A stretch of 64,000 nt of DNA from Clostridia bacterium. Its GTDB lineage: Bacteria; Bacillota; Clostridia; Lachnospirales; JAOARL01. The notes under the pieces were generated by a model. That model did not search any database. It worked only from the letters and a program-made list of their open reading frames with translations, and was not told the DNA's origin. Of this stretch, positions 9,369 through 18,900 are shown one piece after another (position 1 is the stretch's first letter; each line of letters begins with the position of its first letter). Location: positions 55,471-119,470 of the forward strand of contig JAOARL010000012.1 of NCBI GenBank assembly GCA_025210555.1, given 5' to 3'. The position numbers and the translations under genes are program-made.

Positions 9369-10697
9369 GTGATCAAAATATTAAAAGTAGAAACAAATCA
9401 TAAATATGAACTTGAAATAAGGCATTTATATAATGCTTTTTTTCAAGGTGAAAAAAATATAGTTATTAAAAGTGATATTTGTGATAATAAAATTTATACG
9501 GAACTAAAAGATGAAAATGTACATCTAAAAGATTGTAGAGAGTACAATGAAAAGAATGATCTTAAAAGAGCTGTTTACGATATATTAAAAAGCCATTTTG
9601 AAGAGGGACTAGAATGGGGGATACTAACAGGTATAAGACCAACAAAAATAGTTGTAGATCTTAAATTAAAAGGTAAGACGGATGAGTATATAATAAGTAT
9701 GTTAGAAAAAAATTATTATATGTCAGAAGAAAAGTCGAAATTATTAATAGAAGTTGTAAATAATGAAGAGAAGAAAGTAAGGTTAAATAAGATAGATGAT
9801 AGTATTAATGTATATATAAATATTCCGTTTTGTCCTAGTAGATGTTATTATTGCTCATTTATGTCAATGGACTATACTAAGTATGATATAGACTTATATG
9901 TGGAAGATTTAATAAAAGAGATTAATGAAATTACACAGAAAAAACACATTTTAAGTGTATATATAGGTGGGGGTACGCCAAGTATATTAAATGAGATTCA
10001 GTTAGAAAAATTACTTTTAACAATTAGAAAAAAGTTTCTAGGTAAATATGAATTCACTGTTGAAGCTGGTAGGGTAGATACCTTAAATAGAAAAAAATTA
10101 GAAGTGATGAAGAAGTATAATGTTAATAGAATATCTATTAATCCTCAAACTATGAATGATTCAACGCTTGAAGCAATAGGTAGAAAGCATACGTCAAAAG
10201 ATGTTATAGATATCTATAATATTGCAAGAGAAGTTGGATTTGAAAATATAAATATGGATATAATATTAGGATTAAAGAATGAAGGGGTGGAAGAAGTAAA
10301 ATACACACTGAGTGAAATAAGCAAACTTAACCCTGAGTCTATAACAATGCATGTATTGTCAGTTAAAACGAACTCTGATCTTAATAGAAATATTGAAGAA
10401 GAATTTTTGCAGTATAAAGAAGAAATAAGAAAGATGATTTTAGAGGTGCATGATTTATCATCAGCACTTAATATGAATCCTTATTATTTATATAGACAAA
10501 AGAACATATTAGGGGGATTTGAAAACATAGGATTTGCCAAAGATGGAAAAGAATGTGTATATAATATACATATGATAGAAGAGAATACAGAAATTATTCC
10601 AATAGGAATAGGAGCAACAGGTAGAAAGTTTGAGAAAGATAAAATAAAAAGAATTAAAAACTCTAAAAATATGGTAAAATACATAAGAGAGGTGTAA
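9369..10697 (+). CDS. hemZ: Radical SAM coproporphyrinogen III oxidase-like protein HemZ
   Basis: This 442-aa protein belongs to the HemZ group of radical SAM enzymes related to oxygen-independent coproporphyrinogen oxidase HemN. The cluster motif INIPFCPSRCYYCSF (CxxxCxxC) is near residue 155, preceded by an N-terminal extension containing GILTGIRPTKI, a HemZ hallmark. SVYIGGGTPS and the EAGRVDT/SINPQT segments follow the radical SAM barrel pattern. The same neighbourhood (upstream of hisS-aspS) is common in Clostridia. The start is uncertain: GTG 9369 lies inside AGGTGATC, itself a strong Shine-Dalgarno match that points to a start near ATA 9378. Confidence 0.88.
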   Translation: MIKILKVETNHKYELEIRHLYNAFFQGEKNIVIKSDICDNKIYTELKDENVHLKDCREYNEKNDLKRAVYDILKSHFEEGLEWGILTGIRPTKIVVDLKLKGKTDEYIISMLEKNYYMSEEKSKLLIEVVNNEEKKVRLNKIDDSINVYINIPFCPSRCYYCSFMSMDYTKYDIDLYVEDLIKEINEITQKKHILSVYIGGGTPSILNEIQLEKLLLTIRKKFLGKYEFTVEAGRVDTLNRKKLEVMKKYNVNRISINPQTMNDSTLEAIGRKHTSKDVIDIYNIAREVGFENINMDIILGLKNEGVEEVKYTLSEISKLNPESITMHVLSVKTNSDLNRNIEEEFLQYKEEIRKMILEVHDLSSALNMNPYYLYRQKNILGGFENIGFAKDGKECVYNIHMIEENTEIIPIGIGATGRKFEKDKIKRIKNSKNMVKYIREV

Positions 10698-10699
10698 AT

Positions 10700-11242
10700 A
10701 TGTATGAATATTTATGGTATGTATGTTATGGATCTAATATAAGTAGAGATAGGTTTAATATGTATATGAGTAAATCATCAGATTCTAAAAATATAATAAG
10801 TGAGAAGCAGTGTATGCTAGATTATAAGCTATATTTTGGAAGATGGTCAAACAAATGGAGTGGTGGAGTTTGTTATTTAGATGATAGTGATATTAAATCT
10901 AATCAAACATATGCAAAGATGTATTTGATATCCAAAACACAATTTTTAGATTTGCTTGCAATGGAAAATGGACATAATCCAGGTGACTTAAATATTGATT
11001 TAGAATTTGAAAAAGAAGTTGTAGTTGAAGGATTATCAAATTATGATAAACTTATAAAATTAGGAGAATTTGATGGATATCCTAAAATTACATTTACATC
11101 ATCAGAAATTAAAGAGTATAATGATCCAAGTGAATCATATATAGAAACTATATCAAAAGGTTTAGTAGAAACATTTGATATGACTAAAGAAAAAAGTACA
11201 GAGTATTTAGAATCAAATATAGAAAAAAGTTTAGAGAGGTGA
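10700..11242 (+). CDS. Gamma-glutamylcyclotransferase-like (GGCT/AIG2 fold) protein
   Basis: The N-terminus WYVCYGSNISRDRF matches the substrate-binding YGSN loop of the GGCT/AIG2-like fold, followed by a beta-rich region with GGVCYLD. The 180-aa length is longer than the minimal fold. The catalytic glutamate was not located with certainty, so enzymatic activity is inferred at best. The gene starts 2 bases after hemZ and uses a GAGGTG site inside the hemZ 3' end, so translation is probably coupled. The next gene's ribosome site overlaps its stop. Confidence 0.65.
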   Translation: MYEYLWYVCYGSNISRDRFNMYMSKSSDSKNIISEKQCMLDYKLYFGRWSNKWSGGVCYLDDSDIKSNQTYAKMYLISKTQFLDLLAMENGHNPGDLNIDLEFEKEVVVEGLSNYDKLIKLGEFDGYPKITFTSSEIKEYNDPSESYIETISKGLVETFDMTKEKSTEYLESNIEKSLER

Positions 11243-11247
11243 AAAGG

Positions 11248-11787
11248 ATGTTATATTGTCCAAAGTGTAAAGATGAATTTAGAGAAGGGTTTGATACATG
11301 TAATGTATGTGGTAGCAAACTTGTAACTAAAGAAGAGTTTGAAAAAGTAAAAGATAAAAAAGAAGAAACAAAGTTAGATGTAAAGCTTGATTCAAAAGAT
11401 ATGAGAGTTTTAACAACTGTTCATAATGAAGAAGAGGCTAAAGTTATAACTAATGTGTTAGGTAGATCAGGAGTAGTGCCAGCAGTAAGAAAAGCTGGAA
11501 AAGACTTTGAAATATTAGTACTTAAGGCACAAGAACCAATAGCAAGAGCTGTATTTGCACAATATATAGCAGCTAGTGGTGGTGGTGTAACTGAAGAGGG
11601 ATTAGAAGAACTTGATGAAGCAGCAGAAGCAATTAGACTATTAAATGAACCAGAAGAAGTGGAAGAAATTAAAGAAGAAAAACATAGTCATTTTGATAAT
11701 GTATTTAGTATAATAGCTATTTTAGCAATATTTGCACCAATACTATTTGCTATAGTGAAAATAGTGCAAAAGTTTATGAGTATGTAA
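11248..11787 (+). CDS. Zinc-ribbon / DUF2007 membrane-anchored protein
   Basis: The N-terminus MLYCPKCKDEFREGFDTCNV is a CxxC...CxxC zinc ribbon that continues into CGSKLV. The central part MRVLTTVHNEEEAKVI with VVPAVRKAG resembles the DUF2007 putative signal-transducing domain. A single hydrophobic helix (about residues 155-172) lies near the C-terminus, preceded by an acidic stretch. ATG 11248 is chosen over GTG 11239 because GAGGTG at 11236-11241 is correctly spaced for it. The role is unknown; a regulatory or scaffolding part at the membrane is plausible. Confidence 0.75.
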   Translation: MLYCPKCKDEFREGFDTCNVCGSKLVTKEEFEKVKDKKEETKLDVKLDSKDMRVLTTVHNEEEAKVITNVLGRSGVVPAVRKAGKDFEILVLKAQEPIARAVFAQYIAASGGGVTEEGLEELDEAAEAIRLLNEPEEVEEIKEEKHSHFDNVFSIIAILAIFAPILFAIVKIVQKFMSM

Positions 11788-11788
11788 T

Positions 11789-12517
11789 ATGATAGAGATA
11801 ACAGCGCATAGAGGTGCTCAAGAGTTAGCGCCAGAAAACACAATTAATGCATTTAAAAAAGCTATAGATATAGGAGCTCATGGAATTGAATTAGATGTTC
11901 AACTAACAAAGGACGAAGAAGTTGTTGTTATCCATGATTATAGAATAGACAGAACATCAAATGGATTAGGAAGAGTTTCAGATTATAATTTAGAAGAAAT
12001 AAGATCAATGGATTTTGGTGGATGGTATTCAGAAGAATATAAGGGAGAAAAAATTCCAAAGTTTATTGAAGTTATTAATATTATAAAAAATGAGAACATT
12101 AAGCTAAATGTTGAGCTTAAATCGAATATTAATGATACAGCAAATGTGTTAGTGAATAAAGTTGTTGAAATTATAGAAGAAAATAACATTTTAGATAATG
12201 TGATAGTTACTTCATTTAATCATAAAGAATTAGTTGAAGTTAAGAAGTTAAATAGTAATATAGAAACTGGTATTTTATATGAGGGTGTTTTGAATAATCT
12301 TATTGAATATGCTAAGAGCATTGGGGCTACAAGTATTCATCCAGATTATGAATATATAAATAAAGAGCTAATAGATTTAGCGCATGAAAATGATATGAAA
12401 GTAAGAGCGTGGTATATACATGGGATGACAGCTCAAGCAGACTTGAAAAAGTTAATTGAGTATGGAATTGATGGATTGATAGTGAATAATCCTAAAATGT
12501 TTTTGCTTGACAAATAA
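11789..12517 (+). CDS. ugpQ: Glycerophosphodiester phosphodiesterase
   Basis: This cytoplasmic GDPD-family enzyme (242 aa, no signal peptide) hydrolyses glycerophosphodiesters to glycerol-3-phosphate and an alcohol. The catalytic motif is clear: HRGAQELAPENT at the N-terminus, GIELDVQLTKDEEVVVIHD supplying Glu, Asp and His, and NVELK later in the barrel. The C-terminal VRAWYIHG and GIDGLIVNNP match the usual end of the TIM barrel. It starts one base after the DUF2007 gene's stop. The -35 element of the next promoter lies inside its 3' end. Confidence 0.92.
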   Translation: MIEITAHRGAQELAPENTINAFKKAIDIGAHGIELDVQLTKDEEVVVIHDYRIDRTSNGLGRVSDYNLEEIRSMDFGGWYSEEYKGEKIPKFIEVINIIKNENIKLNVELKSNINDTANVLVNKVVEIIEENNILDNVIVTSFNHKELVEVKKLNSNIETGILYEGVLNNLIEYAKSIGATSIHPDYEYINKELIDLAHENDMKVRAWYIHGMTAQADLKKLIEYGIDGLIVNNPKMFLLDK

Positions 12518-12534
12518 TATATACCTTGTATAAT
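12507..12534 (+). promoter_or_regulatory. Promoter of the hisS-aspS T-box transcript
   Basis: TTGACA (12507-12512), a 16-base spacer and TATAAT (12529-12534) form a near-ideal vegetative promoter. The -35 overlaps the end of the ugpQ reading frame. Confidence 0.85.
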
Positions 12535-12539
12535 AAGGA

Positions 12540-12748
12540 GTAACTTTTAAATCAATGATTAAGAAGAGTAATGATATGAATTATTAAGAGAGAAAGCGGC
12601 TGGTGAGAGCTTTTATATGAAGTATTATGAAGACACTTATGAGATTTACGTATACCTGCGTTAAAGGATAATTGAGTGAAGCTTTTGCTTAATTAGGGTG
12701 GCACCGCGATTTATTCGTCCCTAGATTTATATCTAGGGGCGTTTTTTA
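12540..12748 (+). promoter_or_regulatory. T-box riboswitch controlling hisS-aspS
   Basis: This T-box leader senses uncharged tRNA. The T-box sequence AGGGTGGCACCGCG is at 12695-12708. It is followed by a terminator with arms 12716-12726 and 12731-12741 and a T-run. The AGAGAGAAAGCGGCTGGTGAGAGC-type Stem I landmarks are at 12588-12610. Aligned against the alanine T-box at 49482, the specifier triplet is GAC (Asp) at 12632-12634; it overlaps CAC (His) at 12634-12636. The antiterminator bulge is TGGC (12699-12702), whose C would pair with a G discriminator base, as in tRNA-Asp and not tRNA-His (C73). Confidence 0.95.
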
Positions 12749-12768
12749 ATATATTAGGGGGAAATATT

Positions 12769-12819
12769 ATGGTATTTCGAAGAGGATGTGCAAGAGACCG
12801 ACATCGTAGAAGTGAATAA
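12769..12819 (+). CDS. Possible 16-codon Arg-rich leader ORF between T-box and hisS
   Basis: ATG 12769 is preceded by AGGGGGA about 7 bases upstream. The frame reads MVFRRGCARDRHRRSE and stops at 12817-12819. Six of 16 residues are Arg, and three of them use CGA or CGT, codons that are rare in the surrounding AGA-biased genes. It may be a translated leader peptide or a chance frame; there is no homology evidence. Confidence 0.3.
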   Translation: MVFRRGCARDRHRRSE

Positions 12820-12852
12820 TTAAAACAACACAAATACGAGGAGGAAATAAAA

Positions 12853-14103
12853 ATGAATAAATATAGTATACCTAAAGGAACTGCAGATATATACGGAGAA
12901 GACGTACTTATATGGCAGTACTTAGAAAGTAAAATGAGAGAAGTTGCAAAGCAATATGGATATGGTGAGATAAGAACACCTATGTTTGAAAATACAGAGT
13001 TATTTTTAAGAGGTGTTGGAGATACAACAGATATAGTACAAAAAGAAATGTATACATTTGAAGATAAGGGTGGAAGAAGCTTAACGCTTAAGCCAGAAGG
13101 AACAGCAGGAGCTGTAAGATCTTTTGTGGAAAATGGAATGCACATGGATGCACAGCCAATAAAGCTTTATTATATAACACCAGCATTTAGATATGAGAAG
13201 CCACAAGCAGGTAGATATAGACAATTACACCAATTTGGTATTGAAGCATTTGGAGCAGAAGATGCTACTATGGATGCTGAAGTAATATCAGTTGCATATA
13301 CATTACTTGAAAGATTAGGTGTTAAAAACATAACACTTAAAATTAATAGTATTGGATGTAAAGATTGTAGACCAATATTTAATAAAGCACTTAGTGATTA
13401 CTTTAAGTCAAATGAAGATAAATTATGTCTTGATTGTAGATCAAGATTAGACAAGAATCCACTTAGAATACTTGATTGTAAAGAGGAATCTTGCAAAGAG
13501 GTAATTAAAGATGCACCTAGAACTTTAGATTACTTAGATGATGAATGTGAAAAGCACTTTGAAGATTTAAAGAAATACGTAGAAGCTATAGGAATTAAAT
13601 ATGAAATAGATACAAATCTTGTTAGAGGATTGGATTATTATACAAGAACAGTATTTGAGTTTATTTCAAGTGATCTTGGTGCGCAAAGCACTGTATGTGG
13701 TGGTGGAAGATACGACGGACTAGTGGAAACGCTAGGAGGAAAACCAACACCAGGTGTAGGGTTTGGAATGGGAATAGAAAGACTTACTATGACTGTTAAA
13801 GCTATGGGAACTTTAAATATAGAAGATTCAAAAGATATATATATAGGAGCTATAGGAGAAAATGCTTTAGCAGAGAGTTTTAAGATCGTTAACGATCTTA
13901 GAAAAGCAGGGTTTAGAGCTGAGCTCGATCACATTGGAAGAAGTGTTAAAGCTCAAATGAAATATGCTAATAAAAAGAATTTTAAATATGTAGTTATTCT
14001 TGGTGATGATGAGATTGAAGCAGGAAAAGTTAAAATGAAAAATATGACAAATTCTGAAGAAATAGAAGTAGCAATAGATGAAATAATAAACAATATTAAA
14101 TAA
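12853..14103 (+). CDS. hisS: Histidine--tRNA ligase
   Basis: This class II synthetase charges tRNA-His. The 416-aa length is standard. Motif 2 is within YYITPAFRYEKPQAGRYRQL followed by HQFGIEAFG. The histidine-specific segments LVRGLDYYTRTVFEF and GGGRYDGL are near residues 255-300, motif 3 is GFGMGIERL, and a C-terminal anticodon-binding domain follows. The ATG has a GAGGAGG site. It is the first gene of a two-gene operon with aspS under a T-box leader whose specifier looks primarily Asp. Confidence 0.98.
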   Translation: MNKYSIPKGTADIYGEDVLIWQYLESKMREVAKQYGYGEIRTPMFENTELFLRGVGDTTDIVQKEMYTFEDKGGRSLTLKPEGTAGAVRSFVENGMHMDAQPIKLYYITPAFRYEKPQAGRYRQLHQFGIEAFGAEDATMDAEVISVAYTLLERLGVKNITLKINSIGCKDCRPIFNKALSDYFKSNEDKLCLDCRSRLDKNPLRILDCKEESCKEVIKDAPRTLDYLDDECEKHFEDLKKYVEAIGIKYEIDTNLVRGLDYYTRTVFEFISSDLGAQSTVCGGGRYDGLVETLGGKPTPGVGFGMGIERLTMTVKAMGTLNIEDSKDIYIGAIGENALAESFKIVNDLRKAGFRAELDHIGRSVKAQMKYANKKNFKYVVILGDDEIEAGKVKMKNMTNSEEIEVAIDEIINNIK

Positions 14104-14116
14104 GGAGAGATATAAG

Positions 14117-15886
14117 ATGAATAGAACGCATAAATGTGGACATATTAATGAATCATTAGTAAATAATGAAGTAACAATATCTGGATGGCTAGATAGTAGA
14201 AGAAACTTAGGTGGACTTATATTTACATATATAAGAGATATAAGTGGAAATGTTCAAGTAGTATTTGATGAGGATGTTATTGGAACAGAAGGATTTGAAC
14301 TTGCTGGAAAACTTAGAAATGAGTTTGTTGTTCAAATTAAGGGTGATGTAGTAATGAGAGAAGAGAAAGATTTTAATTTAGATGTTGCAACTGGTAAAGT
14401 TGAAATACATGCTAAAGAACTTATAATTCTTTCAGAAGCAGAAACACCACCTTTCCATATTGAAGAGGGAACTAAAGTAAATGAAGAGTTAAGACTTAAA
14501 TATAGATATATGGACTTAAGAAGACCTGATGTACAAAGAAACTTTATTTTAAGACATAAAGTTTATCAATCAGTTAGAAATTTCTTTAGTAACAATGAAT
14601 TTTTAGAAGTAGAAACACCAATGCTAACTAAAAGTACTCCAGAAGGAGCTAGAGATTATTTAGTTCCATCAAGAGTTCATGATGAAAAATTTTATGCATT
14701 ACCACAATCACCACAAATATTTAAACAATTATTAATGGTATCAGGATTTGATAGATACTTCCAAATAACTAAATGTTTTAGAGATGAAGACTTAAGAGCA
14801 GATAGACAACCAGAGTTTACTCAAATAGATACTGAAATGTCTTTCGTTGATGTTGATGATGTATTAGAAATTCATGAAAGACATATTAAGCAGTTATTTA
14901 AAGATACAGTAGGAGTAGATGTGCAGCTTCCTATCCAAAGAATGACATTTAAAGAAGCCATGGAGAGATATGGTTCTGATAAGCCAGATATTAGATTTGG
15001 AATGGAACTTCAAAACATAAGTGAACTTGTTAAAGATTCAGAATTTGGAGTGTTCTCAGGAGCTATAGCTAATGGTGGAAGTGTTAGAGGAATCAACGCT
15101 AAAGGATGCGGAAACTATGGTAGAAAGCAAATTGATAAGTTAGTTGATTTTGTTAAAGATTATAGAGCAAAAGGATTAGCTTGGATAGCTATAACTGAAG
15201 AGGGAGAAGTTAAATCTCAAATAAGTAAGTTCTTCAGTGAAGAAGAATTAAAAGCTATAATAGAAAGAATGGATGGACAAAATGGTGACTTATTATTATT
15301 CTGTGCAGACAAAGATAGTGTAGTATTTGATTCGCTTGGAGCACTTAGACTTCATATAGCTAAACAACTTGAAATATTAGATCCTAAAGAGTTTAAATTC
15401 TTATGGGTAACAGAGTTCCCATTATTCGAATACGATGAAGATAACGATAGATATGCAGCAATGCACCACCCATTCACAATGGTTATGGATGAAGATTTAG
15501 AACTTCTAGAAAAAGATCCTTTAAAAGCAAGAGCAAAAGCTTATGATGTAACACTTAATGGTTATGAAATAGGTGGGGGAAGTATAAGAATTCATAAGAG
15601 AGATATTCAAGAGAAAATGTTTGCTGCTTTAGGATTTAGTAAAGAAGAAGCAGAAGCACAATTTGGATTCTTAATGAATGCATTTAAATATGGAACACCA
15701 CCACATGGTGGATTAGCATATGGATTAGATAGAATAGTAATGCTTATGCTTGGGGAAAACAATATAAGAAATGTAATTGCATTCCCTAAAACAAAAGAAG
15801 CAAGTTGTCTTATGACAGATGCACCAAGCGTTGTTGATACTAAGCAATTAGATGAACTTGGAATAACAATAAAAAAAGAAGATTAA
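14117..15886 (+). CDS. aspS: Aspartate--tRNA ligase, bacterial type
   Basis: This is a class II synthetase of 589 aa. An N-terminal OB-fold anticodon domain (VTISGWLDSRRNLGGLIFTY) comes first. The catalytic core has motif 2 FRDEDLRADRQPEFTQID, and the bacterial GAD insertion domain lies between motifs 2 and 3. Motif 3 is AYGLDRIVMLM. Because gatCAB is present in the same window, the enzyme may be non-discriminating and also load Asp on tRNA-Asn, but that cannot be decided from the sequence by eye. It starts 13 bases after hisS with a good AAGGAGAG site. Confidence 0.98.
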   Translation: MNRTHKCGHINESLVNNEVTISGWLDSRRNLGGLIFTYIRDISGNVQVVFDEDVIGTEGFELAGKLRNEFVVQIKGDVVMREEKDFNLDVATGKVEIHAKELIILSEAETPPFHIEEGTKVNEELRLKYRYMDLRRPDVQRNFILRHKVYQSVRNFFSNNEFLEVETPMLTKSTPEGARDYLVPSRVHDEKFYALPQSPQIFKQLLMVSGFDRYFQITKCFRDEDLRADRQPEFTQIDTEMSFVDVDDVLEIHERHIKQLFKDTVGVDVQLPIQRMTFKEAMERYGSDKPDIRFGMELQNISELVKDSEFGVFSGAIANGGSVRGINAKGCGNYGRKQIDKLVDFVKDYRAKGLAWIAITEEGEVKSQISKFFSEEELKAIIERMDGQNGDLLLFCADKDSVVFDSLGALRLHIAKQLEILDPKEFKFLWVTEFPLFEYDEDNDRYAAMHHPFTMVMDEDLELLEKDPLKARAKAYDVTLNGYEIGGGSIRIHKRDIQEKMFAALGFSKEEAEAQFGFLMNAFKYGTPPHGGLAYGLDRIVMLMLGENNIRNVIAFPKTKEASCLMTDAPSVVDTKQLDELGITIKKED

Positions 15887-15902
15887 TTTAATCTTCTTTT
15901 TT
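15872..15902. terminator. Bidirectional terminator between aspS and the kinase gene
   Basis: A 13-bp stem (15872-15884 with 15890-15902) with A- and T-rich flanks contains both convergent stop codons, so it can end transcription from either side. Confidence 0.85.
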
Positions 15903-18900
15903 GTTGTCACAAACTGTAACCATTCCTATACCATGATCTCTAGATTTTTTGAATGATTTAAGAGCTAAATCTTCAAGAACATCTATGCTATCAGTGTTGT
16001 AAGGGTATGTAGCACCACCTATACTAGTAGTAACTTTGAATATTTTATTTTTATAAGAGAAATCAATTTTCTCAATAAGTGACTTAAGTTTATTTGCAGC
16101 AAAGTCAATACCTATATAATCAGTCTTGAATAATATGAAAGCAAACTTTTCATCTGAATATTTTAACAGGCAGTCGCTTTGTCTAAAGTGTCTACTTATT
16201 TCAGTTGAAAGTGTATCATAAATATTATCCTTAATATGATGAGTATATGTACTAGTAAGCTCTTCTAAATTATCTATTGAGAATATTAGAAGTGATACAT
16301 CAACGCCTTGAGTACTTGCTTTTTTTACAATATCTTCAAGTTTGACTTTAAAGTTTTGGTCTGAATCTATAATAGCAACATTTTCTACAAGTTCATTTAA
16401 ACTTACTATATTTTGATCAGAATTATATACAGATACTTTGTTTCTACCAGTTTCTTTTGATTCATATAGGGCTGTATCTGAAGCTTTTATAAGCGATTGC
16501 ATATCTACAGAATGGTTAGGGTAGGTAGCAACACCTAAGCTAATAGTTACTTTAAGTTCTTCACCTTCATATGACACAACAGTATCTTCAATTTTCTTTC
16601 TAAGTTTTTCAGCAGCTTTTGCAGCTGATATTGAATCAGTTTTTGGGAGAATTACTGTAAATTCTTCACCACCATACCTTGATATAATATCGCTTGTTCT
16701 AAATGCTTCTTTAGTTGTCTTTGAAAGATGCCTTAATACTTCATCACCAGCCTGGTGACCATAAGTATCATTAAAATGCTTAAAGTGGTCAATATCAAAC
16801 ATTATAAGTGATGTAGTATCATGCTTTTTAGCAGCATTAGCAATTTCTCTTTCTAATAAGTATTTAAAATGTTTATGTATTATAAGTCCTGTTAATCCGT
16901 CGGTTATAGCCATATGGTAAAGTTTTGCATTTTCAATAGAAATAGCTGCTTGCGTCATTATAACTTTTAAGATATCAATATCATCTTCAGTAAATACTGA
17001 ACTAGATAATGGATTATCTAAATAGCAAACACCAGTAATTTCGTTATTGAACTTAAGCGGAACACATATAACTGATTTTAAATTATTACATACAATACTT
17101 TTGGAATCTATATACCTATAATCTTCAGAAGCATCAGTTATTAGTACGATATCTTCTTTTTCAATAACATCTTTAATTATGCTCATTGAATAAGTTTCTT
17201 CGTTTTCTTCAGAGGCATTTAAATTCTTTTGAGCTTTTATTTCAAGCTTATCATTGGTGTTATCATATAACATTAAATATCCTCTATACGCACCCGAAAC
17301 TTCCATAGCTATTGAAAGTGTTTTTTCAAGTAGTTCATCTAATTTCAGTATAGAACTAATGCTTTGACTTAGGTTTATAATTGAAGAAAGTTTTTGACTA
17401 TATTTAAGTTCTTCAGTATAAGTACCTTGATTTGATATTTGATTAGGATTCTCTATATTAAGTATTTTTCTAAGTTTAGTTAAGTAAATTTTAGAATCAA
17501 TTTCTTTAAATATGCTATATGCTTTGTCATACATGTCTTTCGAATTAGAAACTCTTTCGAATTTTGCTAAGAAGTTTCCATATTTATAATAACTTATAGC
17601 AAGTTCATATATCCTGTTTGATTTACTAAGTACATTTATAGATTCAAGGTATAAATCTTCAGATCTATTAGTTTCATTAATTAAATTATAGTATTCAGCT
17701 CTAACTCTAAGGGCAATACCTTTAGAAGTTAAAGAAAATTTAGTGTCAGAAACAGCCTTTTTAGATAATTTATTAATTTTAGCTAATAGCTTTTTGTTTA
17801 GAGTTTCATGATACATTTCAATATAACACTCAGCCATATAAGCTTCTGTTAAAACAGTATATTGACTCATAAGGTTATTATTCATTTTTAGTGTATGAGC
17901 TCTGCTCAAATACTTTAATGCAGAATCAAGATTGTTTTTATACATATTTAAAATTCCGAGATTTAAATTAGATAAAAAATAACAATGATGATTATTCTTT
18001 GAGTTAGATAAATCTAATGCTTTAGTTGCATAGTATTCACTGTGTGTTAACTCACCTTGTGCTAAGAAATATTGAGTATAATAGATGTATGTTGCGGCTA
18101 AATGTAAATTATTATGCGATTTATTTGCAAGGTTAAAGAATGAATCAGTTAATCTTCTAACTTCTTTAAAGTTACCTAAATACATATTTGAGTGTATAAC
18201 TCCTGATAGAGTTGTTGATAAATTCGCATTATCTCCAATTTTTTCAAGAATTTTTTTACTGCTATTAAAGAAACCTATACTCTTTTCATATATACCTTGC
18301 CATTCGTATAAAAAACCAAGATTCTGGTATATTTCACTCATAAGCTCTACGTTGTTAATCTTTTTTGCGCTTTGAAGAGCTTTGAAATACATTTTCTTAG
18401 CTTTATGATATTTATGATTAATAAGACATAAATTACCACGTATTAAGTATTTTAGGATCTCATTATTTTTAAAACTATAAGTAGACTTTGCTAATTCTAA
18501 TAACTTGTAGTTTGTATATTTATATTTTTTAATATCATTAATAATATAAATTTTGCTTAATATTTCATAGATTCTAAATAGTGTAGTTGTTTTAATATAT
18601 TTTTTAGAATCTTTATTTATAGTTCTTAAGTTATTTAATTGTAAAGATACTTTAAGTGCAAGAATATTAGAATTTTCTTTAGGTAATTTGTGACCTAATA
18701 TACTAAGCGCTTGCCTTGCATATTTTTCGCATAGCATTAAGTTTCCAGTTTGGAAGTTAGCTTCACAAAGCCCTTTAAATATAGATGCTTGCTTAAGATT
18801 ATCTTTTGTGTCAGATAATAATATATTATATATTTCTATAGATTTATCAGTTTTATTTAATAACAAGTAAAGCTCTGCTATATTCTCCATACAATTGAAC

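Noticed and set aside
18085..18375. Plus-strand open frame inside the kinase gene
   Set aside because: It is antisense to the TPR region, has no ribosome site and no recognisable product; the same holds for the frame at 19783-19971.
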